Shown here piece by piece: positions 10,086 through 18,057 of a DNA stretch of 64,000 nt. The position numbers and the translations under genes are program-made. The first letter of the stretch is position 1; each line of letters begins with the position of its first letter. The stretch lies in NCBI RefSeq assembly GCF_027625995.1, contig NZ_CP115396.1, positions 1,550,001 through 1,614,000 on the forward strand. The letters are read 5' to 3'. The notes beneath the pieces are model-generated. The model saw only the letters and a program-made list of their open reading frames with translations. It did not search any database and was not told the origin of the DNA. The DNA comes from Hymenobacter yonginensis. Its GTDB lineage: Bacteria; Bacteroidota; Bacteroidia; Cytophagales; Hymenobacteraceae.

Positions 10086-10256
10086 ATGGGCAATTTGCTG
10101 TACATCATCGCCGTAATCCTCATTCTCATCTGGGCACTGGGCTTCTTTGGCGTGCTGGGCACCGGCATGGCTGGCAACAACCTGATTCACATCCTGCTGG
10201 TTATCGCCATCATCGCCATCCTGCTGCGGGTTATCCGCGGTGGCCGCGTAGTCTAG
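10086..10256 (+). CDS. Lmo0937-family (DUF5670-like) small membrane protein
   Basis: A 56-residue protein made almost wholly of two hydrophobic segments: MGNLLYIIAVILILIWALGF, then a GTGMAGNNLIHILLVIAI stretch. It ends in a basic tail RVIRGGR. This pattern matches the widespread Lmo0937 family of tiny two-helix membrane proteins, often linked to stress but of unknown function. The start is the ATG at 10086; the longer frame upstream is non-coding in character. A strong terminator follows within 50 bp, so it is monocistronic. Confidence 0.85.
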   Translation: MGNLLYIIAVILILIWALGFFGVLGTGMAGNNLIHILLVIAIIAILLRVIRGGRVV

Positions 10257-10303
10257 CTACGCGCAGCCTGCCGCTGGCAGGCTGGAAATAGTCTGAAAAC
10301 CTT

Positions 10304-10337
10304 AAAAGGGCCTCCCATTCAGTTGGGAGGCCCTTTT
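10304..10337. terminator. Rho-independent terminator
   Basis: Arms 10304-10317 and 10324-10337 form a GC-rich stem flanked by A4 and T4. It lies between the convergent 10086 and 10370 genes and can act in both directions. Confidence 0.85.
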
Positions 10338-10369
10338 CTGTTGGTGCTTCAGCTACGGAAAGCCAGTGG

Positions 10370-11203
10370 CTATTTCAGGTCGTAGAGAAAGCTGAACCGG
10401 ATAACCGGCTGCCCATACGGCGACAGAGGATAGCCCTGGGTATCGTAGCCATTGTTGAAATTGTACAGCAGCACGATGTCGGCGGCTATCCGGTCGCTGA
10501 TCTGGTTGCGGTAGCCGGCCCCGGCCAGCGGCGTTTTCATGGTCCGGTTGGTCTTCACGACCTCAAACCGCTGCGCGCCGGTCTGGTAGATATCGTAGCT
10601 CTGGGCTTTGGTTACCTCGTACTCGGCATGAAAGAAGAACTGGTCGAAGAGCGTATACTGCAGAAACGCCTTCACCCCCAGACTGTTCAGGTTGATGCTG
10701 CGGGGCAGCCCCAGTGCCTGGTAGTCCTGCGGAAAAGAAATGTTGTTGTAGGCGTAGCTGATGCCGGGGCCTACCGACAGCTTTTCGTTGACCCGGTAGC
10801 CGATAGAAGGGCTGAGGCTGGCGCTGAACTGCCCGCCGCTGTAGGGGTTGCTGCTGTAGCCCAGGCCGAAGTTGGAGTACAGAAAGTACCGGCGCAACGG
10901 CTTGGGCTGCTCACTGGCCCGGCTGCCGGCCGGAAAGTCCAGCCCCGACGGGCTATCCGACGAAGGCTGCGGGGTTGGCAGCGGCGCATTAGTAGGCGCC
11001 GGGGCCGGTACGGGCACCGCCTGCTCCTGCGGGCGCGGGGCCGGCGAAGCGGGGCGGGGCGCCGTACCGGGCGGGGCCGTGTTCAGCTGCGGCTTCACGG
11101 TAGAAGTACTATCGGTGCGCTGGGCGGAGGCGTTGGGGGCCAGCGCCAGCCCGGCCCCCGTGGTGAGGGCTGCGGCAAGCAGAAAACGGAAAGAGACGTT
11201 CAT
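10370..11203 (-). CDS. Secreted protein, predicted outer-membrane beta-barrel
   Basis: A 277-residue protein with an N-terminal signal peptide (basic start, then FLLAAALTTGAGLALAPNASAQ). A Pro/Ala-rich linker follows at about 30-85. The C-terminal part has alternating aromatic strands, such as YFLYSNFGLGYSSNP, SIGYRVNEKLSVGPGISY and AGYRNQISDRIAADIVLLYNFN, and ends with an aromatic-rich last strand. This is the usual layout of small Bacteroidota outer-membrane barrels. It has no recognised substrate. The Pro-rich linker suggests a periplasmic spacer. It is likely transcribed after the ABC-F gene (17 bp apart). Confidence 0.72.
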   Translation of the reverse strand: MNVSFRFLLAAALTTGAGLALAPNASAQRTDSTSTVKPQLNTAPPGTAPRPASPAPRPQEQAVPVPAPAPTNAPLPTPQPSSDSPSGLDFPAGSRASEQPKPLRRYFLYSNFGLGYSSNPYSGGQFSASLSPSIGYRVNEKLSVGPGISYAYNNISFPQDYQALGLPRSINLNSLGVKAFLQYTLFDQFFFHAEYEVTKAQSYDIYQTGAQRFEVVKTNRTMKTPLAGAGYRNQISDRIAADIVLLYNFNNGYDTQGYPLSPYGQPVIRFSFLYDLK

Positions 11204-11220
11204 ACCGGAAGGTAACGCAG

Positions 11221-12843
11221 TTAGGAGACGAGTTGATATTTGCGCTGGCGCAGGGCCTTGATCTGCTCATCGGCCAAGTATTCCTCGTAGTTCATGCGCC
11301 GGTCGATGATGCCGTCGGGCGTAAGCTCGATAATACGGTTGGCAATGGTTTCGATGAACTGCAAGTCGTGCGACACGAACAGCAGCGTGCCCTGGAAGTC
11401 ACGTAGGCTGTTGTTCAGAGCCGTAATGCTTTCCAGGTCCAGATGGTTCGTCGGGTCGTCGAGAACCAGCACGTTGCCCGATTCCATCATCATCTTGGAG
11501 AGCATGCAGCGCACTTTCTCGCCCCCGCTCAGCACGTTGCTCTTCTTCTGCGACTCCTCGCCCGAGAACAGCATGCGGCCCAGGAAGCCCCGGATAAACG
11601 ATTCGTCCTTCTCGGTGCTGTACTGGCGCAGCCAGTCTACCAGGTTCAGGTCGGTATCGAAGAACTCGGAGTTTTCCTTGGGGAAGTAGCTTGGCGTGAT
11701 GGTGGTGCCCCACTTGAAGTCGCCGGTGTCAGGCCGGATCTGCTCAAACAGGATATCGAACAGCAGGGAAGGGGCGCGGTCGTCGCGGCTGATGATGGCC
11801 ACCTTGTCCTTCTTGTCCAGCGAGAAGCTGGCGTTGCGGAACACCACTTGCCCGTCTACCGACTTGCTCAGGTTTTCCACGGTCAGCAGCTGGTTGCCGG
11901 CTTCGCGTTCGGGTTTGAAAGCAATGTAGGGGTACTTGCGCGAGCTGGGCTTGATTTCTTCCAGCGTCAGCTTCTGCAGCAGCTTCTGGCGCGAGGTAGC
12001 CTGCTTGCTCTTGGAAGCGTTGGCCGAGAAGCGGCGCACAAACTCTTCCAGCTCCTTGCGCTTGTCCTCGGTCTTTTTGTTGATGTCTTGGCGCTGGCGC
12101 AAAGCCAGCTGGCTGCTCTCGTACCAGAACGAGTAGTTGCCGGGGTACATGGTGATTTTCGAGAAGTCGAGGTCGGCCATGTAGTTACACACCGCGTCAA
12201 GGAAGTGACGGTCGTGGCTTACTACAATAACGGTGTTCTGGAACGAGTCGAGGAAGTTCTCCAGCCACAGCACGGTTTCGGCGTCGAGGCCGTTGGTGGG
12301 TTCGTCCAGCAGCAGCACGTCAGGGTTGCCGAACAGAGCCTGGGCCAGCAGCACCCGCACTTTGTCGGAGCCGCCCAGGTCGCCCATCAGGGTGTAGTGC
12401 TTGTCTTCGCCGATGCCCAGGCCGGAGAGCAGCTCGGCCGCCTCGTACTCGGCGTTCCAGCCTTCGAGGTCGGCAAACTCGCCTTCCAGGGCCGCGGCCC
12501 GCTCGCCGTCAGCGTCCGAGAAGTCGGCTTTGGCGTAGAGGGCGTCCTTTTCTTCCATCACCTTCCAGAGGCGGTGGTGGCCCATAATTACCGTCTGAAG
12601 TACGGGCTGGGCATCGTAGGCAAACTGGTCCTGGCGCAGCACCGACAGGCGCGAGCCGGCCGGCATCATCACCGAGCCCGTGTTGGCCTCAATGTCGCCG
12701 GCCAGGATTTTTAGAAACGTGGACTTACCCGCGCCGTTGGCGCCGATGAGGCCGTACACGTTGCCGGGCATGAACTTGATGGTAACGTCTTCAAACAGCA
12801 CGCGCTTACCATAGCGCAGGCTGACATTGGAGGTGCTAATCAT
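11221..12843 (-). CDS. ABC-F family ATPase with asymmetric ATP sites (YbiT/YkpA-like)
   Basis: A 540-residue soluble protein with two ABC domains and a linker rich in charged residues (about 240-300), the ABC-F plan for ribosome-associated translation factors. Domain 1 has a normal Walker A (GANGAGKST) and Walker B (LLLDEPTNGLD), but a poor signature (DLGGSDK). Domain 2 has a good signature (LSGGEK). Its Walker A position reads IISRDDRAPSLL, without GKS/T, and its Walker B ends in DDPTNHLD, lacking the catalytic Glu. One composite site is therefore consensus and the other degenerate. It resembles the YbiT/YkpA branch. It is not a resistance protein by any visible sign. Confidence 0.9.
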   Translation of the reverse strand: MISTSNVSLRYGKRVLFEDVTIKFMPGNVYGLIGANGAGKSTFLKILAGDIEANTGSVMMPAGSRLSVLRQDQFAYDAQPVLQTVIMGHHRLWKVMEEKDALYAKADFSDADGERAAALEGEFADLEGWNAEYEAAELLSGLGIGEDKHYTLMGDLGGSDKVRVLLAQALFGNPDVLLLDEPTNGLDAETVLWLENFLDSFQNTVIVVSHDRHFLDAVCNYMADLDFSKITMYPGNYSFWYESSQLALRQRQDINKKTEDKRKELEEFVRRFSANASKSKQATSRQKLLQKLTLEEIKPSSRKYPYIAFKPEREAGNQLLTVENLSKSVDGQVVFRNASFSLDKKDKVAIISRDDRAPSLLFDILFEQIRPDTGDFKWGTTITPSYFPKENSEFFDTDLNLVDWLRQYSTEKDESFIRGFLGRMLFSGEESQKKSNVLSGGEKVRCMLSKMMMESGNVLVLDDPTNHLDLESITALNNSLRDFQGTLLFVSHDLQFIETIANRIIELTPDGIIDRRMNYEEYLADEQIKALRQRKYQLVS

Positions 12844-13134
12844 AGAAAGAGAAAGGACGAAAAATCAGGCAAAACAGGGACAACCGGTCCGCGGGCCCGC
12901 AAAAATACAGAAAATGCCCCGCGCCTCCGCACCGGAGCCCGTAGCAACAGGCAAAGCCGGCCAAAACGACCGGCAGGAACTACAAAATTAGGCCCTGCGC
13001 GCAACAACACCGCCGCAAAACGGTATAGAATAAGGAGCGGCGCCTGGGACAAGCTACTGACAAACAGCAGCTAGTGTGCTTCCGGTTCCGCCAGATGCCC
13101 GGGTTTTCTCTTCCAACCTTAACCATTTTGCTAC

Positions 13135-13605
13135 ATGAACGACGCACGCATAACCCCCGAGACCAACGGTGTCCGCTACGGCCTTTTCACTTCGGTTGGC
13201 ATGATGCTTTACTTTGTAGTAGCCTCTCTGTTTGGCCTCACCAGCCGCATAGAGTTTAGCTTCCTCAACTTTGGCATCATGGCGATTGGGATTTGCTTGG
13301 CCATTGCCAACTTCAAGCGTTACAAACACGACCGGATGCCTTATCTGCAGGGATTTGGTACTGGCATTATCACGGCCGCCGTTTCCTCACTGGCATTTGG
13401 GTTCTTCTTTATCGGCGTCACGGCGCTGCGGCCCGACATCATGGACCAGATTCATGCCCGCGACCTGTTCGGGCTGGAGCTGTCGGCCCTGATTGCGTTT
13501 CTGGCCATTCTGCTGCAGGGCGCCATGGTTGGCGTAATCATTTCGCTGGTGGCCATGCAGTACTTTAAAAGCCCTGACCATAAGCCCATTGAGGGAATTG
13601 AGTAA
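13135..13605 (+). CDS. DUF4199-like membrane protein
   Basis: A 156-residue protein with four predicted membrane helices: about 17-38, 41-62, 75-100 and 120-145. The N-terminus is short and polar (MNDARITPETNGVRYG), as in DUF4199 proteins of Bacteroidota, whose function is unknown. It carries the usual FKRYKHDRMPYLQGFGTG segment between helices 2 and 3. It is divergent from the ABC-F gene across a 290-bp gap and is followed by a strong terminator, so it is probably monocistronic. Confidence 0.82.
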   Translation: MNDARITPETNGVRYGLFTSVGMMLYFVVASLFGLTSRIEFSFLNFGIMAIGICLAIANFKRYKHDRMPYLQGFGTGIITAAVSSLAFGFFFIGVTALRPDIMDQIHARDLFGLELSALIAFLAILLQGAMVGVIISLVAMQYFKSPDHKPIEGIE

Positions 13606-13623
13606 GCAGAGATAAAGCTGCGG

Positions 13624-13657
13624 AAAGGCCGGTCCCGGAAGGGGCCGGCCTTTTTTT
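13624..13657 (+). terminator. Rho-independent terminator
   Basis: A GC-rich stem (13624-13636 with 13641-13650) with a short GGAA loop is followed by seven T. It ends the DUF4199-like gene. Confidence 0.88.
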
Positions 13658-13750
13658 GTATCTACAAGCACATTTTTTTCAGTTAGCCGGCACTTTCCAG
13701 AAACGATACGGGTTGTCCCAAAAATGAAAATGAAAAAATACCCGGAAAAA

Positions 13751-13781
13751 TTGTTGTTGTAATTATGCTAACATATATTTG
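13751..13781 (+). promoter_or_regulatory. Bacteroidota-type promoter
   Basis: A perfect -7 box TATATTTG at 13774-13781 lies about 17 bp after a TTG-rich -33 region (13751-13759). This fits the Bacteroidota sigma-A consensus. It is about 100 bp upstream of the 13880 gene, within a locally AT-rich stretch. Confidence 0.65.
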
Positions 13782-13879
13782 TATTAAATATAGTGCTAGC
13801 ATATACTGCGTGCAGAGCTTACTCCCTGTTTTTCCGAGTGCCTTTTCTTTCTGATTCCTACAGTTTTTTTGCCCTTTTT

Positions 13880-14284
13880 ATGAAATCCGCTGTCTTTACT
13901 CTGTTGCTGACTGTAGGCTTGGCCAGCTCTGCTGCCGCGCAGAAGCAGGACCGCCATGCTGAGCTGCCGGGCATCGGCGACCCGCCGGCAGCTCGTGTGG
14001 AGGAGATGACTCGTCAGATGTCCAACTCTCTGCATCTGAATGAGGCCCAATACATCCGCTTGCGTGCTGTCAACCACATCAAGCTGGCGCGCATGGACGA
14101 AATCAGCTGGCAATACAAAGATGACGTTGCCCAGCAGCGGGCCAAGCTCGGTGAGTTGGAGGCGCAGTACGAAGACGAGTGCAGCCGCATTCTGACACCT
14201 TCGCAGCTGAGCATCTACCGCGCCGAGCAGCATCAGGACACCGTTCCGGCAACACCAGATCCGCAGGAGGGAGGCCTGGGCTAA
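13880..14284 (+). CDS. Small secreted protein, Spy/CpxP-like (putative)
   Basis: A 134-residue protein. Translation from the ATG at 13880 gives a clear signal peptide (MKSAVFTLLLTVGLASSAAAQ), so the longer upstream frame was not used. The mature part is helical: MTRQMSNSLHLNEAQYIRLR, a long charged helix with EISWQYKDDVAQQRAKLGELE, and LTPSQLSIYRAEQ. The two LxxxQ-type turns recall the LTxxQ repeats of periplasmic Spy/CpxP chaperones, though the match is weak. It has its own promoter and terminator. Confidence 0.7.
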   Translation: MKSAVFTLLLTVGLASSAAAQKQDRHAELPGIGDPPAARVEEMTRQMSNSLHLNEAQYIRLRAVNHIKLARMDEISWQYKDDVAQQRAKLGELEAQYEDECSRILTPSQLSIYRAEQHQDTVPATPDPQEGGLG

Positions 14285-14314
14285 GCGCCTGCTGACACTC
14301 ACTCTACATCAACG

Positions 14315-14352
14315 AAAAGCGGCATCCCCAGCCTGGGGATGCCGCTTTCTTT
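14315..14352 (+). terminator. Hairpin terminator
   Basis: Arms 14316-14331 and 14333-14348 form a 16-bp GC-rich stem followed by a T-rich tail, closing the 13880 gene. Confidence 0.85.
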
Positions 14353-14433
14353 GTTGCTAGGGCTGATGGCAAGCACTTCAGTAGTGCCAGCAGATAAAGG
14401 GAACAGGTAAAGTGAATATTGAATAAATTATAT

Positions 14434-14826
14434 TTAAAGACTGTTGGGGCGAGCCGTCAGCACTTCCGTGACGGTGCCCAGCGGTCCGAAGCGGATACTG
14501 AGCTTATTGGCGCCCGAGCGTTGGTGCGGGGGCAGGCAGTGTGGGCCCGACTCCAGGTAGTAGTTGTAGATTTTTTCGGTTTGCTCCGCCAGCTCCTCTT
14601 CATCGGGGCGGCCCAGTAGCTTTTCGATGGTGGCGGTGCGGAGGCCATAAAGCTGCTCTTTGGCCTGCAAAAGGCTTTTCAGCTGCCCTGGGCGTAGGTC
14701 CTGGCAGCCGTAGGTATCGCGCCGCCACACGGTAGCGTCGAAGCCGGGAAGCTCCGGAGTTGCCGGGCTGCAGGCCGCCAGAAGTGGCACGAAAATGACA
14801 GTGTAAGCGAACCGACGGAAGAACAT
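14434..14826 (-). CDS. Hypothetical lipoprotein, SmpA/OmlA-like
   Basis: A 130-residue protein with a lipoprotein signal (n-region RR, lipobox LLAAC at about 16-20). The mature part contains LRTATIEKLLGRPDEEEL then IYNYYLESGPHC, which looks like the BLIP/SmpA-type fold seen in BamE-like lipoproteins (helices followed by G-x-P and a strand). It ends RFGPLGTVTEV. Its role is unknown. It is divergent from the L,D-transpeptidase gene. Confidence 0.68.
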   Translation of the reverse strand: MFFRRFAYTVIFVPLLAACSPATPELPGFDATVWRRDTYGCQDLRPGQLKSLLQAKEQLYGLRTATIEKLLGRPDEEELAEQTEKIYNYYLESGPHCLPPHQRSGANKLSIRFGPLGTVTEVLTARPNSL

Positions 14827-14897
14827 AAGCGGGAGGTACGGAACTGAGTGCCTGTTAAAAAGGGTTGACGGCAGCAGGGATGAATGCGCTAAAATAC

Positions 14898-14905
14898 TAT
14901 TTTTG
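14898..14905 (+). promoter_or_regulatory. Putative -7 promoter box for the L,D-transpeptidase gene
   Basis: TATTTTTG matches the Bacteroidota TAnnTTTG box and lies about 63 bp before the start at 14969. The nearest TTG (about 14866) is farther upstream than ideal. Confidence 0.4.
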
Positions 14906-14968
14906 TAAACCCGAACCCGGGCCCGGAATGTTCGCTTGCTTTTTTGACTTGCTTCGCCTGTTCAGCCG

Positions 14969-15757
14969 ATGACCTTTGCACCGACTGCCGTAGCTACGCT
15001 ACTTCTTGCCGCCAGCCTTTTCACTACTTTGCCGGTGGCAGGTTCCCGCCCCGACACCGAGCCCACAGGCAACATCAGCAACCAGGCGTTGCGGATGCAG
15101 TATCTGGCCGCTTTCGAACAGTACACGCTCAGGAGCTATGCGGAAGCCCGGCTTACCAACTACGGCCTTTCCCCGAATGTTTACCGCGAGGCGCTGCTTG
15201 GCTACTACAGCCTGCACCGCAGCGGCGTGGCCAGCCAGCCGGTGGTCACCATCATCGACTTTTCGCTGCCCAGCACTCAGAAACGACTGTGGGTAATTGA
15301 CCTCAAGCAGCAGCGGGTGTTGTTTCATACGCTGGTGGCGCATGGCAAAAACACCGGCGACAATATGGCCCAGCGGTTTTCCAACGTGGAAGGTTCGGAG
15401 ATGAGCAGCCTGGGTTTCTACGTAACCGGCCAGACCTACCAGGGCAAGCATGGCTTGTCGTTGAAGCTGCACGGGCAGGATGCGGGCCACAATACCAACG
15501 CTGCCAGCCGCGCCGTAGTGGTGCACGGTGCCGACTACGTGAGTGAGCAGTTTGTGCGGCAGCACGGGCGTCTGGGCCGCAGCCAGGGGTGCCCGGCGCT
15601 GCCGGTTGCGCAGGCGCCCACCATCATCCGGGCCATCCGGAATGGCTCAGTGGTGTACGCGCACGGACCCAGCAAAGCCGCCTACGCCTCGGCATGGCTG
15701 CAGCTGGACCCGGCCCTGACGGCCTTCGCGCAGTGGCGCGGCCTGCCTGGGGCTTAG
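14969..15757 (+). CDS. Murein L,D-transpeptidase catalytic domain family protein (YkuD_2-like)
   Basis: A 262-residue exported enzyme. A signal peptide (TAVATLLLAASLFTTLPVAGS) leads to a helical region and then the catalytic domain: VTIIDFSLPSTQKRLWVIDL, SSLGFYVTGQTYQGKHGLSL, and VVVHGADYV. The Cys active site is in GRSQGCPAL near residue 210, with the conserved His of VVVHG. In this family the Cys forms or cleaves 3-3 links in peptidoglycan or attaches proteins. It acts in the periplasm. It is monocistronic, ended by the hairpin at 15783. Confidence 0.9.
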   Translation: MTFAPTAVATLLLAASLFTTLPVAGSRPDTEPTGNISNQALRMQYLAAFEQYTLRSYAEARLTNYGLSPNVYREALLGYYSLHRSGVASQPVVTIIDFSLPSTQKRLWVIDLKQQRVLFHTLVAHGKNTGDNMAQRFSNVEGSEMSSLGFYVTGQTYQGKHGLSLKLHGQDAGHNTNAASRAVVVHGADYVSEQFVRQHGRLGRSQGCPALPVAQAPTIIRAIRNGSVVYAHGPSKAAYASAWLQLDPALTAFAQWRGLPGA

Positions 15758-15782
15758 ATCTACCGGCAATTACCTGATAAAA

Positions 15783-15814
15783 AAAGGGCCCGCCTGATTA
15801 CAGGCGGGCCCTTT
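15783..15814. terminator. Bidirectional terminator
   Basis: A 14-bp GC stem (15783-15796 with 15801-15814) flanked by an A-run and T3. It is shared by the convergent 14969 and 15838 genes. Confidence 0.85.
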
Positions 15815-15837
15815 GCATGGCAGATGTGCCGTCTTAG

Positions 15838-16032
15838 TTATGCCCGGTCGCCGGTGGCTTTCACCAGGTTGATACCGGCAAAGAAGAAAATCAGGCCCAC
15901 TGCGAAAGGCACGATAGAATTTACCTTGCTCAGCGAGACGCCAGCCATATGCAGGAAGCCCAAAGCGCCATAAATGATGCCGACGATGCCTAGGATAGTG
16001 AGGATGGAGCCGAAAGTGCGTTTCTGATTCAT
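15838..16032 (-). CDS. Small two-helix membrane protein
   Basis: A 64-residue protein. The start at 16032 (MNQKRTFGSILTILG) is preferred, since the 22 codons upstream look non-coding. Two hydrophobic helices (about 9-26 and 38-56) are joined by a short polar loop, with a basic N-terminus, so it should sit in the inner membrane. Short proteins of this type are common in Bacteroidota. I cannot name a function. Confidence 0.65.
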   Translation of the reverse strand: MNQKRTFGSILTILGIVGIIYGALGFLHMAGVSLSKVNSIVPFAVGLIFFFAGINLVKATGDRA

Positions 16033-16223
16033 GACCGAAGAAGATGTGAGGTGGAAGGAGAGTAGGGAGAGTGGCCGTGAGGCCTGATGGGGACACATAC
16101 GGCGAAGCGGGCCTTTTGGGTATAGCGGCCAGGCAACCCTGCCTGCCCCGGCCCGTTACAAGCCCAAATAGCCGTTAGAACGGCCTATTCCCCCTTTCGC
16201 TCCCTTTTCAACCAACTCCAATC

Positions 16224-17033
16224 ATGAGAGGAAATCTCCGCTACATTATCGCCCTGCTGATGGCTGGCGTGACCCTGCTGACATATTACTGCAAACGCTC
16301 TGTGAATGAGGTGACCGGCGAAGTGCAGCACGTGGACATGACAGCCGAGCAGGAAATTGCCCTCGGCCTCCAGGCGGCCCCCGAAATGGCCCAGCAGTAC
16401 GGCGGCCTGCACCCCGACCGCCAAGCCAGCGCCCGCGTCGAGCAGATCGGGCAGGACATCGTGCGCAGCACCAAGGCCGGCCAGAGCCCCTATAAGTTTC
16501 AGTTTCATTTGCTGGCTGATGAGAATACCATCAACGCCTTTGCGCTGCCCGGCGGCCAGGTGTTCATCACGGCCGGTCTGCTGAAAAACCTGCGCAGCGA
16601 GGGCCAGGTGGCCGGCGTGCTGGCCCACGAGGTCGGCCACGTGGTAGGCCGCCATTCGGCCGAGCAGATTGCTAAGTCGCAGCTGACGCAGGGGCTGAGC
16701 GGGGCCGCCGCCATTGGCATGTACGACCCCGACCGGCCGGCCACAGCTGCTGGCTCCGCGGCCGCTGCCATGGTAGGCAAGCTGCTCACGCTACGCTTCG
16801 GCCGCGAAGACGAACTGGAATCGGACCGGCTAGCCGTGGACTACACGGCGCAGGCCGGCTACGACCCCCGCTCCATGATTCAGGTGATGCAGATTCTGGA
16901 GCAGGCCGGCGGTGGCGGCGGGCAGCCCGAGTTTCTGAGCACGCACCCCAACCCCGGCAACCGCATCGGCGAGCTGGAGCGGGCCATAGCAACGGAGTTT
17001 CCTCAGGGCGTGCCAGCGGGCCTGAAGCCGTAG
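16224..17033 (+). CDS. M48-family metalloprotease (BepA/Oma1-like)
   Basis: A 269-residue zinc protease. An N-terminal hydrophobic segment (YIIALLMAGVTLLTYYC) probably anchors it, perhaps as a lipoprotein at the Cys. The catalytic HExxH is in VLAHEVGHVVGRHS near residue 137, with the third ligand Glu in REDELESDRLAVDY. ALPGGQVFITAGLL precedes it, as in Oma1/BepA/YggG-type proteases that work on envelope protein quality. Length and order are standard. A second M48 lipoprotein lies at 22926-23741. Monocistronic; a GC hairpin is at 17063-17092. Confidence 0.92.
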   Translation: MRGNLRYIIALLMAGVTLLTYYCKRSVNEVTGEVQHVDMTAEQEIALGLQAAPEMAQQYGGLHPDRQASARVEQIGQDIVRSTKAGQSPYKFQFHLLADENTINAFALPGGQVFITAGLLKNLRSEGQVAGVLAHEVGHVVGRHSAEQIAKSQLTQGLSGAAAIGMYDPDRPATAAGSAAAAMVGKLLTLRFGREDELESDRLAVDYTAQAGYDPRSMIQVMQILEQAGGGGGQPEFLSTHPNPGNRIGELERAIATEFPQGVPAGLKP

Positions 17034-17062
17034 GCGCTGCCAACCTGTTTTCTCTACCATTG

Positions 17063-17092
17063 CATGAGGCCGGCCATTTGGTCGGCCTCATG
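17063..17092 (+). terminator. Hairpin after the M48 gene
   Basis: A 10-bp GC-rich stem (17063-17072 with 17083-17092) between the 16224 and 17146 genes. The T-tract is weak, so its terminator role is probable only. Confidence 0.5.
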
Positions 17093-17145
17093 TCGTTTAG
17101 AAGACGCATATCTTCGCCCTCATACCTATAATTTCCTTCCGCAAC

Positions 17146-18057
17146 ATGGCAGTTCCCACCTCCGCGACGCTCCGCACCTTGTTGTTCGTGCTGAATCCCG
17201 TGTCAGGTGATATCAGCAAGGCCGAGCTGGAAAGCGCCATCACGGCCTACTGCACGGAGCGCGGCCGCCGGGCCCGGTTCTACCACACCACCGGCAAAAA
17301 CGACCTGCAACACCTGCAGCGGCATCTGCAGCAGCATGCCTACGATGCCGTATTTGCGGCCGGTGGCGACGGCACCGTGAGCCTGGTGGCCGAGGCCCTG
17401 CTCGGTGGGCTGGTGCCGCTCGGGATTCTGCCGCTGGGTTCCGGCAATGGCCTGTCGAAGGACCTGGGCATTCCGCAGGATCCGCAGGAGGCCCTAAAGC
17501 TGACGTGGCAGCACGTGGTGCGGCCCATCGACACGCTGCAGATCAACGGCCGGTTCGCGGCGCATCTGGCCGATCTGGGCTTCAATGCCCTCATCGTGGA
17601 GCGTTTCGACCAGGGTGATACCCGCGGGCCGGGCGCGTACGTCCGTATTGCCACGCAGGAGTACCTGAGCTACGTGCCGGCCACCTACCAAGTGCGAACC
17701 GAGCACGAGCAGTGGGAGGGCGCGGCCTTCATGCTTACCATCGCCAACGCCCGCACCTTCGGCAGCAACGTCATCATCAACCCCGACAGCCAACTCGATG
17801 ACGGGGAGTTCGAGATTTGTGTGATTGAGCCGTTTCCCGGCACGGCCGCGCCCGGCATCCTCTACAACCTCTACACGGCCGGGTTCGATGCCTCGGAGTA
17901 TACGCGGCGGCTGCAGGGGCGGCAGGTGAGCATCAGGGTGCCCGGCGCCACACGGGTGCTGTGCCAAATTGATGGCGAGCCGTGCTACCTAACTACCCCG
18001 ATTGAAGTGACAATCCGGCCGCGCAGCCTGCGGGTGCTGGTGCCGGCCGCGCTATAG
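17146..18057 (+). CDS. Diacylglycerol kinase family lipid kinase (DgkB/YegS-like)
   Basis: A 303-residue soluble lipid kinase. The N-terminal nucleotide-binding part has VLNPVSGD, then AAGGDGTVSLVAEALLG (the GGDGT motif), and LPLGSGNGLSKDLG. The usual GTGND is altered to GSGNG. The C-terminal beta-sandwich includes NARTFGSNVIINPDSQLDDGEFE and a final IDGEP segment. Family members phosphorylate diacylglycerol or related lipids (YegS, phosphatidylglycerol). The substrate cannot be told. Its stop codon overlaps the end of the convergent 18052-19302 gene by 6 bp. Confidence 0.9.
   Translation: MAVPTSATLRTLLFVLNPVSGDISKAELESAITAYCTERGRRARFYHTTGKNDLQHLQRHLQQHAYDAVFAAGGDGTVSLVAEALLGGLVPLGILPLGSGNGLSKDLGIPQDPQEALKLTWQHVVRPIDTLQINGRFAAHLADLGFNALIVERFDQGDTRGPGAYVRIATQEYLSYVPATYQVRTEHEQWEGAAFMLTIANARTFGSNVIINPDSQLDDGEFEICVIEPFPGTAAPGILYNLYTAGFDASEYTRRLQGRQVSIRVPGATRVLCQIDGEPCYLTTPIEVTIRPRSLRVLVPAAL

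Noticed and set aside
11443-12714. A 423-codon frame antisense to the ABC-F gene
   Set aside because: A shadow frame; His/Gln/Val-rich text without domain structure.
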